DNA from: Cristatella mucedo
Lineage: Eukaryota; Bryozoa; Phylactolaemata; Cristatellidae
NCBI GenBank assembly: GCA_009760855.2
Contig: WPIO01000292.1
Location: 55,701 to 119,700, forward strand
Reading direction: 5' to 3'
Length of the DNA: 64,000 nt
Numbering within the stretch: position 1 is the stretch's first letter; the number at the start of each line of letters is the position of its first letter. The translations under genes were made by a program, and so were the position numbers. Below are positions 15,001-26,429 of this stretch, piece after piece. A model generated the notes under the pieces. The model ran no database searches. It saw only the letters and a program-made list of their open reading frames with translations, and was not told the origin of the DNA.

Positions 15001-15200
15001 TCTAGATATTCCGCATATGCTGCAAACTCGTGCTAAGTGAGTTATTGAATTGCGAAATGCTTAAAACAAGGTGCAGCACTCTGCTGCCCGCCAGCACACA
15101 CTCCAAAGAGAAGATTAGAAGTTTCTAGATATCCGCGATCTGCTGCGAACTCGTGCGAAATGAGTTTTTCACTTGCGAAATGCTCAAAACCAAGTTGCAG
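1..15200. repeat. Indel-rich left part of the satellite array
   Basis: The same 124-bp satellite in recognisable HOR order, but with frequent one- to few-base insertions and deletions, occasional partial-monomer losses (for example around 680-690, where most of one monomer is missing) and odd inserted strings (for example 10020-10050). Disruption is worst from about 2.4 to 11.5 kb and fades between about 14.3 and 15.2 kb. Collinear clean counterparts include 1-1000 with 48.2-49.3 kb, 2.4-4.1 with about 21.4-23.0 kb, 5.1-9.6 with about 33.3-37.6 kb, 10.6-12.2 with about 24.3-25.8 kb, and 12.9-15.2 with about 20.6-22.9 kb. No gene or non-satellite segment is visible. The indels may be real decay at an array edge, but low-accuracy consensus sequence is more likely (see findings). 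Confidence 0.85.
14255..14265. repeat. Eleven-C homopolymer tract inside a monomer
   Basis: An uninterrupted run of 11 C sits where the matching monomers (for example near 19100, 21950, 26660, 31120 and 41530) read TTTTTCGCGATCTGCTG with a single C. It is therefore an insertion of about 10 C into an otherwise ordinary monomer, and the only long G/C homopolymer I see in the window. It lies in the indel-rich zone and is probably a consensus or sequencing artefact, though a true homopolymer expansion is not excluded. Confidence 0.85.
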
Positions 15201-16547
15201 CACTCTGCTGCCCGCCAGCAGACACTCCAACGAGCAGATTTGAAGTTTCTAGATATTCCGCGATCTGCTGGGAACACGTGCGAAATGAGTTTTTTGAGGT
15301 CGAAATGCTTAAAACAAGGTGCAGCCTTCTGCTGCCAGCCAGCAAACGCTTCGACATGCAGATTTAACGTTTATAGATATTCCGTGATCTGCTGCGAACT
15401 CGTGCGGAATTTGTTATTTGAGTGCCGAATCTCGAAACGAGGAGCAGCACTCTGGTGCCAGCAACCGCATGCTCCAAAAAGCAGATTTGAAGTTTCTGAA
15501 TATTTCGTGATCTGCTTAAAACTCGTGAAAAAATGAGTTATTCAAGTGCGAAATGCTTAAAGCAAGGTGCAGCACTCTGCTGCCAGCCACCGCACGCTCC
15601 GACGAGCAGATTTAAAGTTCATAGATCTTCCGCGATCTGCTGCGAACTCGTGAGAAGTATGTTATTCGAGTGCGAAATGCTGAAAACAAGGTGCAGTGCT
15701 CTGCTGCCAGCCAGCATACGCCCCGACAAGCAGATTTAAAGTTTCTAGATATTCCTCGATCTGCTGCGAACCCGTGCAAATAAGTTATTTGAGTGGGTAA
15801 TGCTTGAAACAAGGTGCAGCACTCTATTTCCGGCTACCGCACTCTCCGAATAGCAGATTTGAAGTTTCTGGATATTCCGCGATTTGCTGCGAACAGGTGC
15901 AAAATGAGTTATTCAACTGCGAAATGCTTAAAACAAGGTGCAGCAATCTGCTACCAGCCAGTACACGCTCCAAGGAGCAGATTTGAAGTTTCTAGATATT
16001 TCGCGATCTCCTGCGAATACGTGCGAAAATGAGTTATTTGAGTGCGAAATGCTTGAAACAAAGTGCAGCACTCTAGTGCGAGCTGCCGCACGCTCGGATG
16101 AGCAGATTTGAAGTTTCTGGATATTCCACGATTTGCTGCGAACTCGCGCGAAATTAGTTATTCAATTGCGAAATGCTTGAAACAAGGTGCAGCACTCTGC
16201 TGCCAGCCAGTACACGCTCGGAGGAGCTGATTTGAAGTTTCTAGATATTCCGCGATCTGTTGCGAGCACTGTGCAAAATGAGTTATTAAACTGCGAAATG
16301 CTTGAAACAAGGTGCAGCAATCTGCTTCCAGCTTGTACACGCTCGGAGGAGCTGATTTGAAGTTTCTAGATATTCCGCGATCTGCTGGGAATACATGCGA
16401 AATGAGTTATTTGAGTGCGAAATGCTTGAAACAAGGTGCAGCACTCTACTGCCAGCTACCGCACGCTCCGAAGAGCAGATTTGAAGTTTCTGGATATTTT
16501 TGCGATCTGCTGTGAACTCGTGCGAAATTAGTTATTCGAGTGCGAAA

Positions 16548-18240
16548 TGCTTGAAACAAGGTGCAGCACTCTGCTGCCAGCCAGCAAACGCTTCGACATG
16601 CAGATTTGAAGTTTCTAGATATTCCGTGATCTGCTGCTAACTCGTGAGGAATTTGTTATTCGAGTGCCAATTCTCGAAACAAGCTGCAGCACTCTGGTGC
16701 CAGCTGCCGCACGCTCCGAAAAGCAGATTTAAAGTTTATAGATCTTCCACGATCTGCTGCGACATCGTGCGAAGTCTGTTATTCGAGTTTGAAATGCTTG
16801 AAACAAGGTGCAGCACTCTGCTGCCAGCCAGCGTACGCTTTGACATGCTGATTTGAAGTTGCTAGACATTCCGCGATCTGCTGCGAACTCGTGCGAAATG
16901 AGTTATTCAAGTGCGAAATGCTTAAAACGAGGTGCAGCACTCTGCTGCCAGCCAGCCCACGCTCCAACGAGCAGATTTAAAGTTTCTGGATATTACGCGA
17001 TCTGCAGCGAACTTGTGCGAAATGAGTTATTTAAGTGCGAAATGCTTGAACAAGATGCAGCACTCTGCTGCCAGCCAGCAAACGCTTCGACATGCAGATT
17101 TGAAGTTTCTAGATATTCCGTGATCTGCTGCAGACTCGTGCGAAATGAGTTTATTGACTTGCGAAATGCTCAAAACAAGGTGCAGCACTCTGCTGCCCGC
17201 CAGCAGACACTCCAACGAGCAGATTTGAAGTTTCAAGATATTCCGCGATCTGCTGCGAACACGTGCGAAATGAGTTATTTGAGTGCGAAATGCTTGAAAC
17301 AAGGTGCAGCACTCTACTTCGGGCTACCGCACGCTCCGAATAGCAGATTTGAAGTTTCCAGATATTCCGTGATCTGCTGCAAAACTCGTGCGGAATTTGT
17401 TATTCGAGTGCCAATTCTCGAAACATGGTGCAGCACTCTGGTGCCAGCTACCTCACGCTCCGAAAGCAGATTTGAAGTTTCTGTATATTTCGTGATCTGC
17501 TTCAAACTCGTGCAAAATGAGTTATTCAAGTGCATAATGCTTAAAGCCAGGTGCAGCACTCTGCTGCCAGCCACCGCACGCTCCGACGAGCAGATTTGAA
17601 GTTTCTAGATATTCCGCTATATGCTGCGAACTCGTGCGAAATGTGTTTTTCGAGTGCGAAATGCTACAAACATGGTGCAGCACTCTGCTGCCAGCCAGAA
17701 CACACTCCAACGAGCAGATTTGAAGTTTCTAGATATTCTGCGATCTGCTGCCAACACGTGCGAAATGAGTTATTTAAGTGCGAAATGCTTGAAACAAGGT
17801 GCAGCACTCTACTTCCGGCTACCGCACCCTCCGAATAGCAGATTTGAAGTTTCTGGATATTCCGCTATCTGCTTCGAACTCGTGCGAAATAAGTTATTCA
17901 AGAGCGAAGTGCTTAAAACGAGGTGCAGCACTCTGCTGCCAGCCAGCTCACACTCCGACGAGCAGATTTAAAGTTTCTAAATATTCCGCGATATGCTGTG
18001 AACACGTTCGAAATGAGCTATTTGAGTGCAAAATGCTTGAACCAAGGTGCAGCACTCTACTTCCGGCTACCGCACGCTCCGAATAGCAGATTTGAAGTTT
18101 CTAGATATTCTGCGTTCCTCTGCGAACTCGTGCGAAATGAGTTATTCAAGTGCGAAATGCTTGAAACAAGATGCAGCACTCTGCTGCCAGCCAGTACACG
18201 CTCGGAGGAGCTGATTTGAAGTTTCTAGATATTCAGCGAT
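16548..18240. repeat. Shared block H, copy 1
   Basis: Ordered run of about 13-14 monomer subtypes. It starts with the monomer pair reading GCTAACTCGTGAGGAATTTG and TGCCAATTCTCGAAACAAGC, then the GTTGCTAGACATTCCG monomer, and runs to the GTACACGCTCGGAGGAGC tag. The same order recurs at 24230-25796, 34755-36446 and 56930-58620 at constant offsets (7682 then 7556; 18.2 kb; 40.38 kb). These four copies are the clearest long shared unit across the array. Confidence 0.78.
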
Positions 18241-21200
18241 CTGCTGGTAACACGTGCGAAATGAGTTTTTTTGAGTGCGAAATGCTTGAAACAAGGTGCA
18301 GCACTCTGCTGCCAGCCAGCAAACGCTTCGACATGCAGATTGACGTTTATACATATTCCGTGATCTGCTGCGAACTCGTGCGGAATTTGTTATTTGAGTG
18401 CCGAATCTCGAAACAAGGAGCAGCACTCTGGTGCCAGCTACCGCATGCTCCGAAATGCAGATTTGAAGTTTCTGAAAATTTCGTGATCTGCTTAAAACTC
18501 GTTAAAAATGAGTTATTCAAGTGCGAAATGCTTAAAGCAAAGTGCAGCACTCTGCTGCCAGCCACCGCACGCTCCGACGAGCAGATTTAAAGTTCATAGA
18601 TCTTCAGCGATCTGCTGCGAACTCGTGAGAAGTAAGTTATTCGAGTGCGAAATGCTGAAAACAAGGTGCAGCACTCTGCTGCCAGCCAGCATATGCTCCG
18701 ACAAGCAGATTTAAAGTTCCTAGATATTCCTCGATCTGCTGCGAACCCGTGCAAAATGAGTTATTCCAGTCCGAAATGCTTAAAGCAAGGTGCAGCACTC
18801 TGCTCCCAGCTAGTAAATGCTTCGACATGCAGATTTGAAGTTTCTAGATGTTCAGCGTTCCGCTGCGAACTCGTGCGAAATAAGTTATTAAAGTGCGAAC
18901 TGCTTGAAACGGGTTGCAGCACTCTGCTGCCAGCCAGCCCACGCTCCAACGAGCAGATTTAAGGTTTCTAGATATTCCGCGATCTGCTGCGAACAGGTGC
19001 AAAATGTGTTATTCAACTGCGAAATGCTTGAAACAAGGTGCAGCAATCTGCTACCAGCCAGTACACGCTACGAGGAGCACATTTGAAGTTTCTAGATTTT
19101 TCGCGATCTGCTGCGAATACGTGTGAAATAAGTTATTTGAGTGCGAAATGCTTGAAACAGGTGCAGCACTCTACTGCCAGCTACAGCACGCTCGGAAGAG
19201 CAGATTTGAAGTTTCTGGATATTCCACGATCTGCTGCGAACTCGTGCGAAATTAGTTATTCAAGTGCGAAACGCTTGAAACAAGGTGCAGCACTCTGATG
19301 CCAGCCAGCAAACGCTTCGACATGCAGATTTGAAGTTTCTAGATATTCCGCTATATGCTGCTAACCTGTGCGAAATGAGTTATTCAACTGCGAAATGCTT
19401 GCAACAAAGTGCAGCACTCTTCTTTCAGCCAGCAAACGCTTTGACATGCAGATTTGAAGTTTCTAGATGTTCAGCGATCCGCTGCGAACGGGTGCAAAAT
19501 GAGTTATTTAACTGTGCAATGCTTGCAACAAGGTGCAGCACTCTTCTTTGAGCCAGCAAACGCTTTGTCATGCAGATTTGAAGTTTCTAGATGTTCAGCG
19601 ATCCGCTGCGAACAGGTGCGAAATGAGTTATTTAAGTGCGAAATGCTTGAAACAAGGTGCAGCACTCTACAGCCAGCTACCGCTCGCTGCTATGAGCAGA
19701 TTTGAAGTTTCTGGATATTCCGCGATTAGCTGCGAACTAGTGCAAAATGAGTTATTCAAGTGCGAAATGTTTAAAGCAAGGTGCAGCAGTCACCTGCCAG
19801 CCAGCACACGTTCGACAAGCAGATTTAAAGTTTCTAGATATTCCGCTATATGCTGCAAACTCGTGCGAAGTGAGTTATTAAATTGCGAAATGCTTAAAAC
19901 AAGGTGCAGCACTCTGCTGCCCGCCAGCACACACTCCAAAGAGAAGATTGGAAGTTTCTAGATATTCTGCGATCTGCTGCGAACTCGTGCGAAATTAGTT
20001 TTTTGAGGTCGAAATGCTTAAAACAAGGTGCAGCCTTCTGCTGCCAGCCAGCAAACGCTTCGACATGCAGATTTAACGTTTATAGATATTCCGTGATCTG
20101 CTGCAAACTCGTGCGGAATTTGTTATTTTGAGTGCCGAATCTCGAAACGAGGAGCAGCACTCTGGTGCCAGCAACCGCATGCTCCAAAAAGCAGATTTGA
20201 AGTTTCTGAATATTTCGTGATCTGCTTAAAACTCGTGAAAAATGAGTTATTCAAGTGCGAAATGCTTAAAGCAAGGTGCAGCACTCTGCTGCCAGCCACC
20301 GCACGCTCCGACGAGCAGATTTAAAGTTCATAGATCTTCCGCGATCTGCTGCGAACTCGTGAGAAGTATGTTATTTGAGTGCGAAATGCTGAAAACAAGG
20401 TGCAGTGCTCTGCTGCCAGCCAGCATACGCTCCGACAAGCAGATTTAAAGTTTCTAGATATTCCTCGATCTGCTGCGAACCCGTGCAAAATAAGTTATTT
20501 GAGTGCGTAATGCTTGAAACAAGGTGCAGCACTCTACTTCCGGCTACCTCACTCTCCGAATAGCAGATTTGAAGTTTCTAGATAATCCGCTATATGCTGC
20601 AAACCCGTGCGAAATGAATTATTCAACTGCGAAATGCTTGCAACAAGGTGCAGCACTCTTCTTTCAGCCAGCAAACGCTTTGACATGCAGATTTGAAGTT
20701 TCTAGATGTTCAGCGATCCGCTGCGAACAGGTGCACAATGAGTTATTTAACTGTGCAATGCTTGCAACAAGGTGCAGCACTCTTCTTTCAGCCAGCAAAC
20801 GCTTTGACATGCAGATTTGAAGTTTCTAGATGTTCAGCGTTCCGCTGCGAACAGGTGCGAAATGAGTTATTTAAGTGCGAAATGCTTGAAACAAGGTGCA
20901 GCACTCTACAGCCAGCTACCGCTCGCTGCTATGAGCAGATTTAAAGTTTCTGGATATTCCGCGATTAGCTGCGAACTGGTGGAAAATGAGTTATTCAAGT
21001 GCGAAATGTTTAAAGCAAGGTGCAGCAGTCACCTGCCAGCCAGCACACGTTCGACAAGCAGATTTGAAGTTTCTAGATATTCCGCTATATGCTGCAAACT
21101 CGTGCGAAGTGAGTTATTGAATTGCGAAATGCTTAAAACAAGGTGCAGCACTCTGCTGCCCGCCAGCACACACTCCAAAGAGAAGATTAGAAGTTTCTAG

Positions 21201-24200
21201 ATATTCCGCGATCTGCTGCGAACTCGTGCGAAATGAGTTTTTTCACTTGCGAAATGCTCAAACCAAGTTGCAGCACTCTGCTGCCCGCCAGCAGACACTC
21301 CAACGAGCAGATTTGAAGTTTCTAGATATTCCGCGATCTGCTGCGAACACGTGCAAAATGAGTTTTTCAACTGCGAAATGCTTAAAACAAGGTGTAGCAC
21401 TCTGCTGCCAGCTATTTAACGCTCCGAAAAGCTTTTGAAGTTTCTGTATATTTCGTGATCTGCTTTAAACTCGTGCAAAATGAGTTATTCAAGTGCGAAA
21501 TGCTTCAAGCAAGGTGCAGCAATCTGCTGCCAGCCAGCAAACGCTTCGACATGCAGATTTGAAGTTTCTAGATATTCCGCGATTTGCTGCGAACTCGTGC
21601 AAAATGAGTTATTCCAGTCCGAAATGCTTAAAGCAAGGTGCAGCACTCTGCTCCCAGCTAGTAAATGCTTCGACATGCAGATTTGAAGTTTCTAGATGTT
21701 CAGCGTTCCGCTGCGAACTCGTGCGAAATAAGTTATTGAAGTGCGAACTGCTTGAAACGGGTTGCAGCACTCTGCTGCCAGCCAGCCCACTCTCCAACGA
21801 GCAGATTTAAGGTTTCTAGATATTCCGCGATCTGCTGCGAACAGGTGCAAAATGTGTTATTCAAACTGCGAAATGCTTGAAACAAGGTGCAGCAATCTGC
21901 TACCAGCCAGTACACGCTACGAGGAGCACATTTGAAGTTTCTAGATTTTTCGCGATCTGCTGCGAATACGTGTGAAATAAGTTATTTGAGTGCGAAATGC
22001 TTGAAACAGGTGCAGCACTCTACAGCCAGCTACAGCACGCTCGGAAGAGCAGATTTGAAGTTTCTGGATATTCCACGATCTGCTGCGAACTCGTGCGAAA
22101 TTAGTTATTCAAGTGCGAAACGCTCGAAACAAGGTGCAGCACTCTGCTGCCAGCTAGCAAACGCTTCGACATGCAGATTTGAAGTTTCTAGATATTCCGC
22201 TATATGCTGCAAACCTGTGCGAAATGAGTTATTCAACTGCGAAATACTTGCAACAAAGTGCAGCACTCTTCTTTCAGCCAGCAAACGCTTTGACATGCAG
22301 ATTTGAAGTTTTCTAGATGTTCAGCGATCCGCTGCGAACAGGTGCAAAATGAGTTATTTAACTGTGCAATGCTTGCAACAAGGTGCAGCACTCTTCTTTG
22401 AGCCAGCAAACGCTTTGTCATGCAGATTTGAAGTTTCTAGATGTTCAGCGATCCGCTGCGAACAGGTGCGAAATGAGTTATTTAAGTGCGAAATGCTTGA
22501 AACAAGGTGCAGCACTCTACAGCCAGCTACCGCTCGCTGCTATGAGCAGATTTGAAGTTTCTGGATATTCCGCGATTAGCTGCGAACTAGTGCAAAATGA
22601 GTTATTCAAGTGCGAAATGTTTAAAGCAAGGTGCAGCAGTCACCTGCCAGCCAGCACACGTTCGACAAGCAGATTTAAAGTTTCTAGATATTCCGCTATA
22701 TGCTGCAAACTCGTGCGAAGTGAGTTATTGAATTGCGAAATGCTTAAAACAAGGTGCAGCACTCTGCTGCCCGCCAGCACACACTCCAAAGAGAAGATTA
22801 GAAGTTTCTAGATATTCCGCGATCTGCTGCGAACTCGTGCGAAATGAGTTTTTTCACTTGCGAAATGCTCAAACCAAGTTGCAGCACTCTGCTGCCCGCC
22901 AGCAGACACTCCAACGAGCAGTTTTGAAGTTTCTAGATATTCCGCGATCTGCTGGGAACACGTGCGAAATGAGTTTTTTGAGGTCGAAATGCTTAAAACA
23001 AGGTGCAGCCTTCTGCTGCCAGCCAGCAAACGCTTCGACATGCAGATTTAACGTTTATAGATATTCCGTGATCTGCTGCGAACTCGTGCGGAATTTGTTA
23101 TTTGAGTGCCGAATCTCGAAACGAGGAGCAGCACTCTGGTGCCAGCAACCGCATGCTCCAAAAAGCAGATTTGAAGTTTCTGAATATTTCGTGATCTGCT
23201 TAAAACTCGTGAAAAATGAGTTATTCAAGTGCGAAATGCTTAAAGCAAGGTGCAGCACTCTGCTGCCAGCCACCGCACGCTCCGACGAGCAGATTTAAAG
23301 TTCATAGATCTTCCGCGATCTGCTGCGAACTCGTGAGAAGTATGTTATTCGAGTGCGAAATGCTGAAAACAAGGTGCAGTGCTCTGCTGCCAGCCAGCAT
23401 ACGCTCCGACAAGCAGATTTAAAGTTTCTAGATATTCCTCGATCTGCTGCGAACCCGTGCAAAATAAGTTATTTGAGTGGGTAATGCTTGAAACAAGGTG
23501 CAGCACTCTACTTCCGGCTACCTCACTCTCCGAATAGCAGATTTGAAGTTTCTGGATATTCCGCGATTTGCTGCGAACAGGTGCAAAATGAGTTATTCAA
23601 CTGCGAAATGCTTAAAACAAGGTGCAGCAATCTGCTACCAGCCAGTACACGCTCCAAGGAGCAGATTTGAAGTTTCTAGATATTTCGCGATCTCCTGCGA
23701 ATACGTGCGAAATGAGTTATTTGAGTGCGAAATGCTTGAAACAAAGTGCAGCACTCTAGTGCGAGCTGCCGCACGCTCGGATGAGCAGATTTGAAGTTTC
23801 TGGATATTCCACGATTTGCTGCGAACTCGCGCGAAATTAGTTATTCAATTGCGAAATGCTTGAAACAAGGTGCAGCACTCTGCTGCCAGCCAGTACACGC
23901 TCGGAGGAGCTGATTTGAAGTTTCTAGATATTCCGCGATCTGCTGCGAGCACTGTGCAAAATGAGTTATTAAACTGCGAAATGCTTGAAACAAGGTGCAG
24001 CAATCTGCTTCCAGCTTGTACACGCTCGGAGGAGCTGATTTGAAGTTTCTAGATATTCCGCGATCTGCTGGGAATACATGCGAAATGAGTTATTTGAGTG
24101 CGAAATGCTTGAAACAAGGTGCAGCACTCTACTGCCAGCTACCGCACGCTCCGAAGAGCAGATTTGAAGTTTCTGGATATTTTGCGATCTGCTGTGAACT

Positions 24201-24229
24201 CGTGCGAAATTAGTTATTCGAGTGCGAAA

Positions 24230-25796
24230 TGCTTGAAACAAGGTGCAGCACTCTGCTGCCAGCCAGCAAACGCTTCGACATGCAGATTTGAAGTTTCTAG
24301 ATATTCCGTGATCTGCTGCTAACTCGTGAGGAATTTGTTATTCGAGTGCCAATTCTCGAAACAAGCTGCAGCACTCTGGTGCCAGCTGCCGCACGCTCCG
24401 AAAAGCAGATTTAAAGTTTATAGATCTTCCACGATCTGCTGCGACATCGTGCGAAGTCTGTTATTCGAGTTTGAAATGCTTGAAACAAGGTGCAGCACTC
24501 TGCTGCCAGCCAGCGTACGCTTTGACATGCTGATTTGAAGTTGCTAGACATTCCGCGATCTGCTGCGAACTCGTGCGAAATGAGTTATTCAAGTGCGAAA
24601 TGCTTAAAACGAGGTGCAGCACTCTGCTGCCAGCCAGCCCACGCTCCAACGAGCAGATTTAAAGTTTCTGGATATTACGCGATCTGCAGCGAACTTGTGC
24701 GAAATGAGTTATTTAAGTGCGAAATGCTTGAACAAGATGCAGCACTCTGCTGCCAGCCAGCAAACGCTTCGACATGCAGATTTGAAGTTTCTAGATATTC
24801 CGTGATCTGCTGCAGACTCGTGCGAAATGAGTTATTGACTTGCGAAATGCTCAAAACAAGGTGCAGCACTCTGCTGCCCGCCAGCAGACACTCCAACGAG
24901 CAGATTTGAAGTTTCAAGATATTCCGCGATCTGCTGCGAACACGTGCGAAATGAGTTATTTGAGTGCGAAATGCTTGAAACAAGGTGCAGCACTCTACTT
25001 CGGGCTACCGCACGCTCCGAATAGCAGATTTGAAGTTTCCAGATATTCCGTGATCTGCTGCAAACTCGTGCGGAATTTGTTATTCGAGTGCCAATTCTCG
25101 AAACATGGTGCAGCACACTGGTGCCAGCTACCTCACGCTCCGAAAGCAGATTTGAAGTTTCTGTATATTTCGTGATCTGCTTCAAACTCGTGCAAAATGA
25201 GTTATTCAAGTGCATAATGCTTAAAGCAAGGTGCAGCACTCTGCTGCCAGCCACCGCACGCTCCGACGAGCAGATTTGAAGTTTCTAGATATTCTGCGAT
25301 CTGCTGCCAACACGTGCGAAATGAGTTATTTAAGTGCGAAATGCTTGAAACAAGGTGCAGCACTCTACTTCCGGCTACCGCACCCTCCGAATAGCAGATT
25401 TGAAGTTTCTGGATATTCCGCTATCTGCTTCGAACTCGTGCGAAATAAGTTATTCAAGAGCGAAGTGCTTAAAACGAGGTGCAGCACTCTGCTGCCAGCC
25501 AGCTCACACTCCGACGAGCAGATTTAAAGTTTCTAAATATTCCGCGATATGCTGTGAACACGTTCGAAATGAGCTATTTGAGTGCAAAATGCTTGAACCA
25601 AGGTGCAGCACTCTACTTCCGGCTACCGCACGCTCCGAATAGCAGATTTGAAGTTTCTAGATATTCTGCGTTCCTCTGCGAACTCGTGCGAAATGAGTTA
25701 TTCAAGTGCGAAATGCTTGAAACAAGATGCAGCACTCTGCTGCCAGCCAGTACACGCTCGGAGGAGCTGATTTGAAGTTTCTAGATATTCCGCGAT
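24230..25796. repeat. Shared block H, copy 2 (one monomer shorter)
   Basis: Same monomer order as 16548-18240 but one monomer short, missing at about 25280. It lies inside the second copy of the 7.6-kb duplication. Substitutions are few, e.g. AACATGGTGCAGCACACTGG near 25113 against ...ACTCTGG in copy 1. Confidence 0.78.
25275..25285. other. Site of a whole-monomer loss relative to sister blocks
   Basis: In the sister blocks at 17.60, 35.81 and 57.98 kb one extra monomer (reading CGCTATATGC or CGCTAAATGC, then ATGCTACAAACATGG) stands between the monomer ending GCTCCGACGAGC (GCTCCGATGAGC at 57.96 kb) and the one reading GATATTCTGCGATCTGC. Here those two are joined directly. The change is an exact one-monomer deletion, so the flanking phase is preserved. 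Three of four sister blocks keep the monomer, so loss here is more parsimonious than three gains. Confidence 0.8.
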
Positions 25797-26429
25797 CTGC
25801 TGGTAACACGTGCGAAATGAGTTTTTTGAGTGCGAAATGCTTGAAACAAGGTGCAGCACTCTGCTGCCAGCCAGCAAACGCTTCGACATGCAGATTTGAC
25901 GTTTATACATATTCCGTGATCTGCTGCGAACTCGTGCGGAATTTGTTATTTGAGTGCCGAATCTCGAAACAAGGAGCAGCACTCTGGTGCCAGCTACCGC
26001 ATGCTCCGAAATGCAGATTTGAAGTTTCTGAAAATTTCGTGATCTGCTTAAAACTCGTTAAAAATGAGTTATTCAAGTGCGAAATGCTTAAAGCAAAGTG
26101 CAGCACTCTGCTGCCAGCCACCGCACGCTCCGACGAGCAGATTTAAAGTTCATAGATCTTCAGCGATCTGCTGCGAACTCGTGAGAAGTATGTTATTCGA
26201 GTGCGAAATGCTGAAAACAAGGTGCAGCACTCTGCTGCCAGCCAGCATATGCTCCGACAAGCAGATTTAAAGTTCCTAGATATTCCTCGATCTGCTGCGA
26301 ACCCGTGCAAAATGAGTTATTCCAGTCCGAAATGCTTAAAGCAAGGTGCAGCACTCTGCTCCCAGCTAGTAAATGCTTCGACATGCAGATTTGAAGTTTC
26401 TAGATGTTCAGCGTTCCGCTGCGAACTCG

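Larger units (their letters stand above)
12860..20580. repeat. HOR duplication of about 7.6 kb, copy 1 (about 62 monomers)
   Basis: The monomer subtype order matches 20580-28135 throughout, at an offset of about 7683 bp before 17.6 kb and 7556 bp after it. Both copies begin inside a monomer carrying the unusual TTTCT-GATAATCCGC reading (about 12870 and 20580). Copy 1 ends where copy 2 starts, so the two form a direct tandem duplication. The first third of this copy falls in the indel-rich zone, and the rest is near-identical to copy 2. It holds one monomer (about 17.60-17.72 kb, with ATGCTACAAACATGG and a CAGAACACACTCC tag) that copy 2 lacks. Boundaries are by eye, to about 30 bp. Confidence 0.8.

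Noticed and set aside
16853-17599. Long open frame of 248 codons and dozens of cysteine-rich open frames of 60-140 codons, apparently a repeat-protein family
   Set aside because: The frames follow the 124-bp satellite phase, move to a new frame at each monomer, occur on both strands, overlap each other and break wherever a monomer is gained or lost. No domain, signal peptide or initiation context supports translation.
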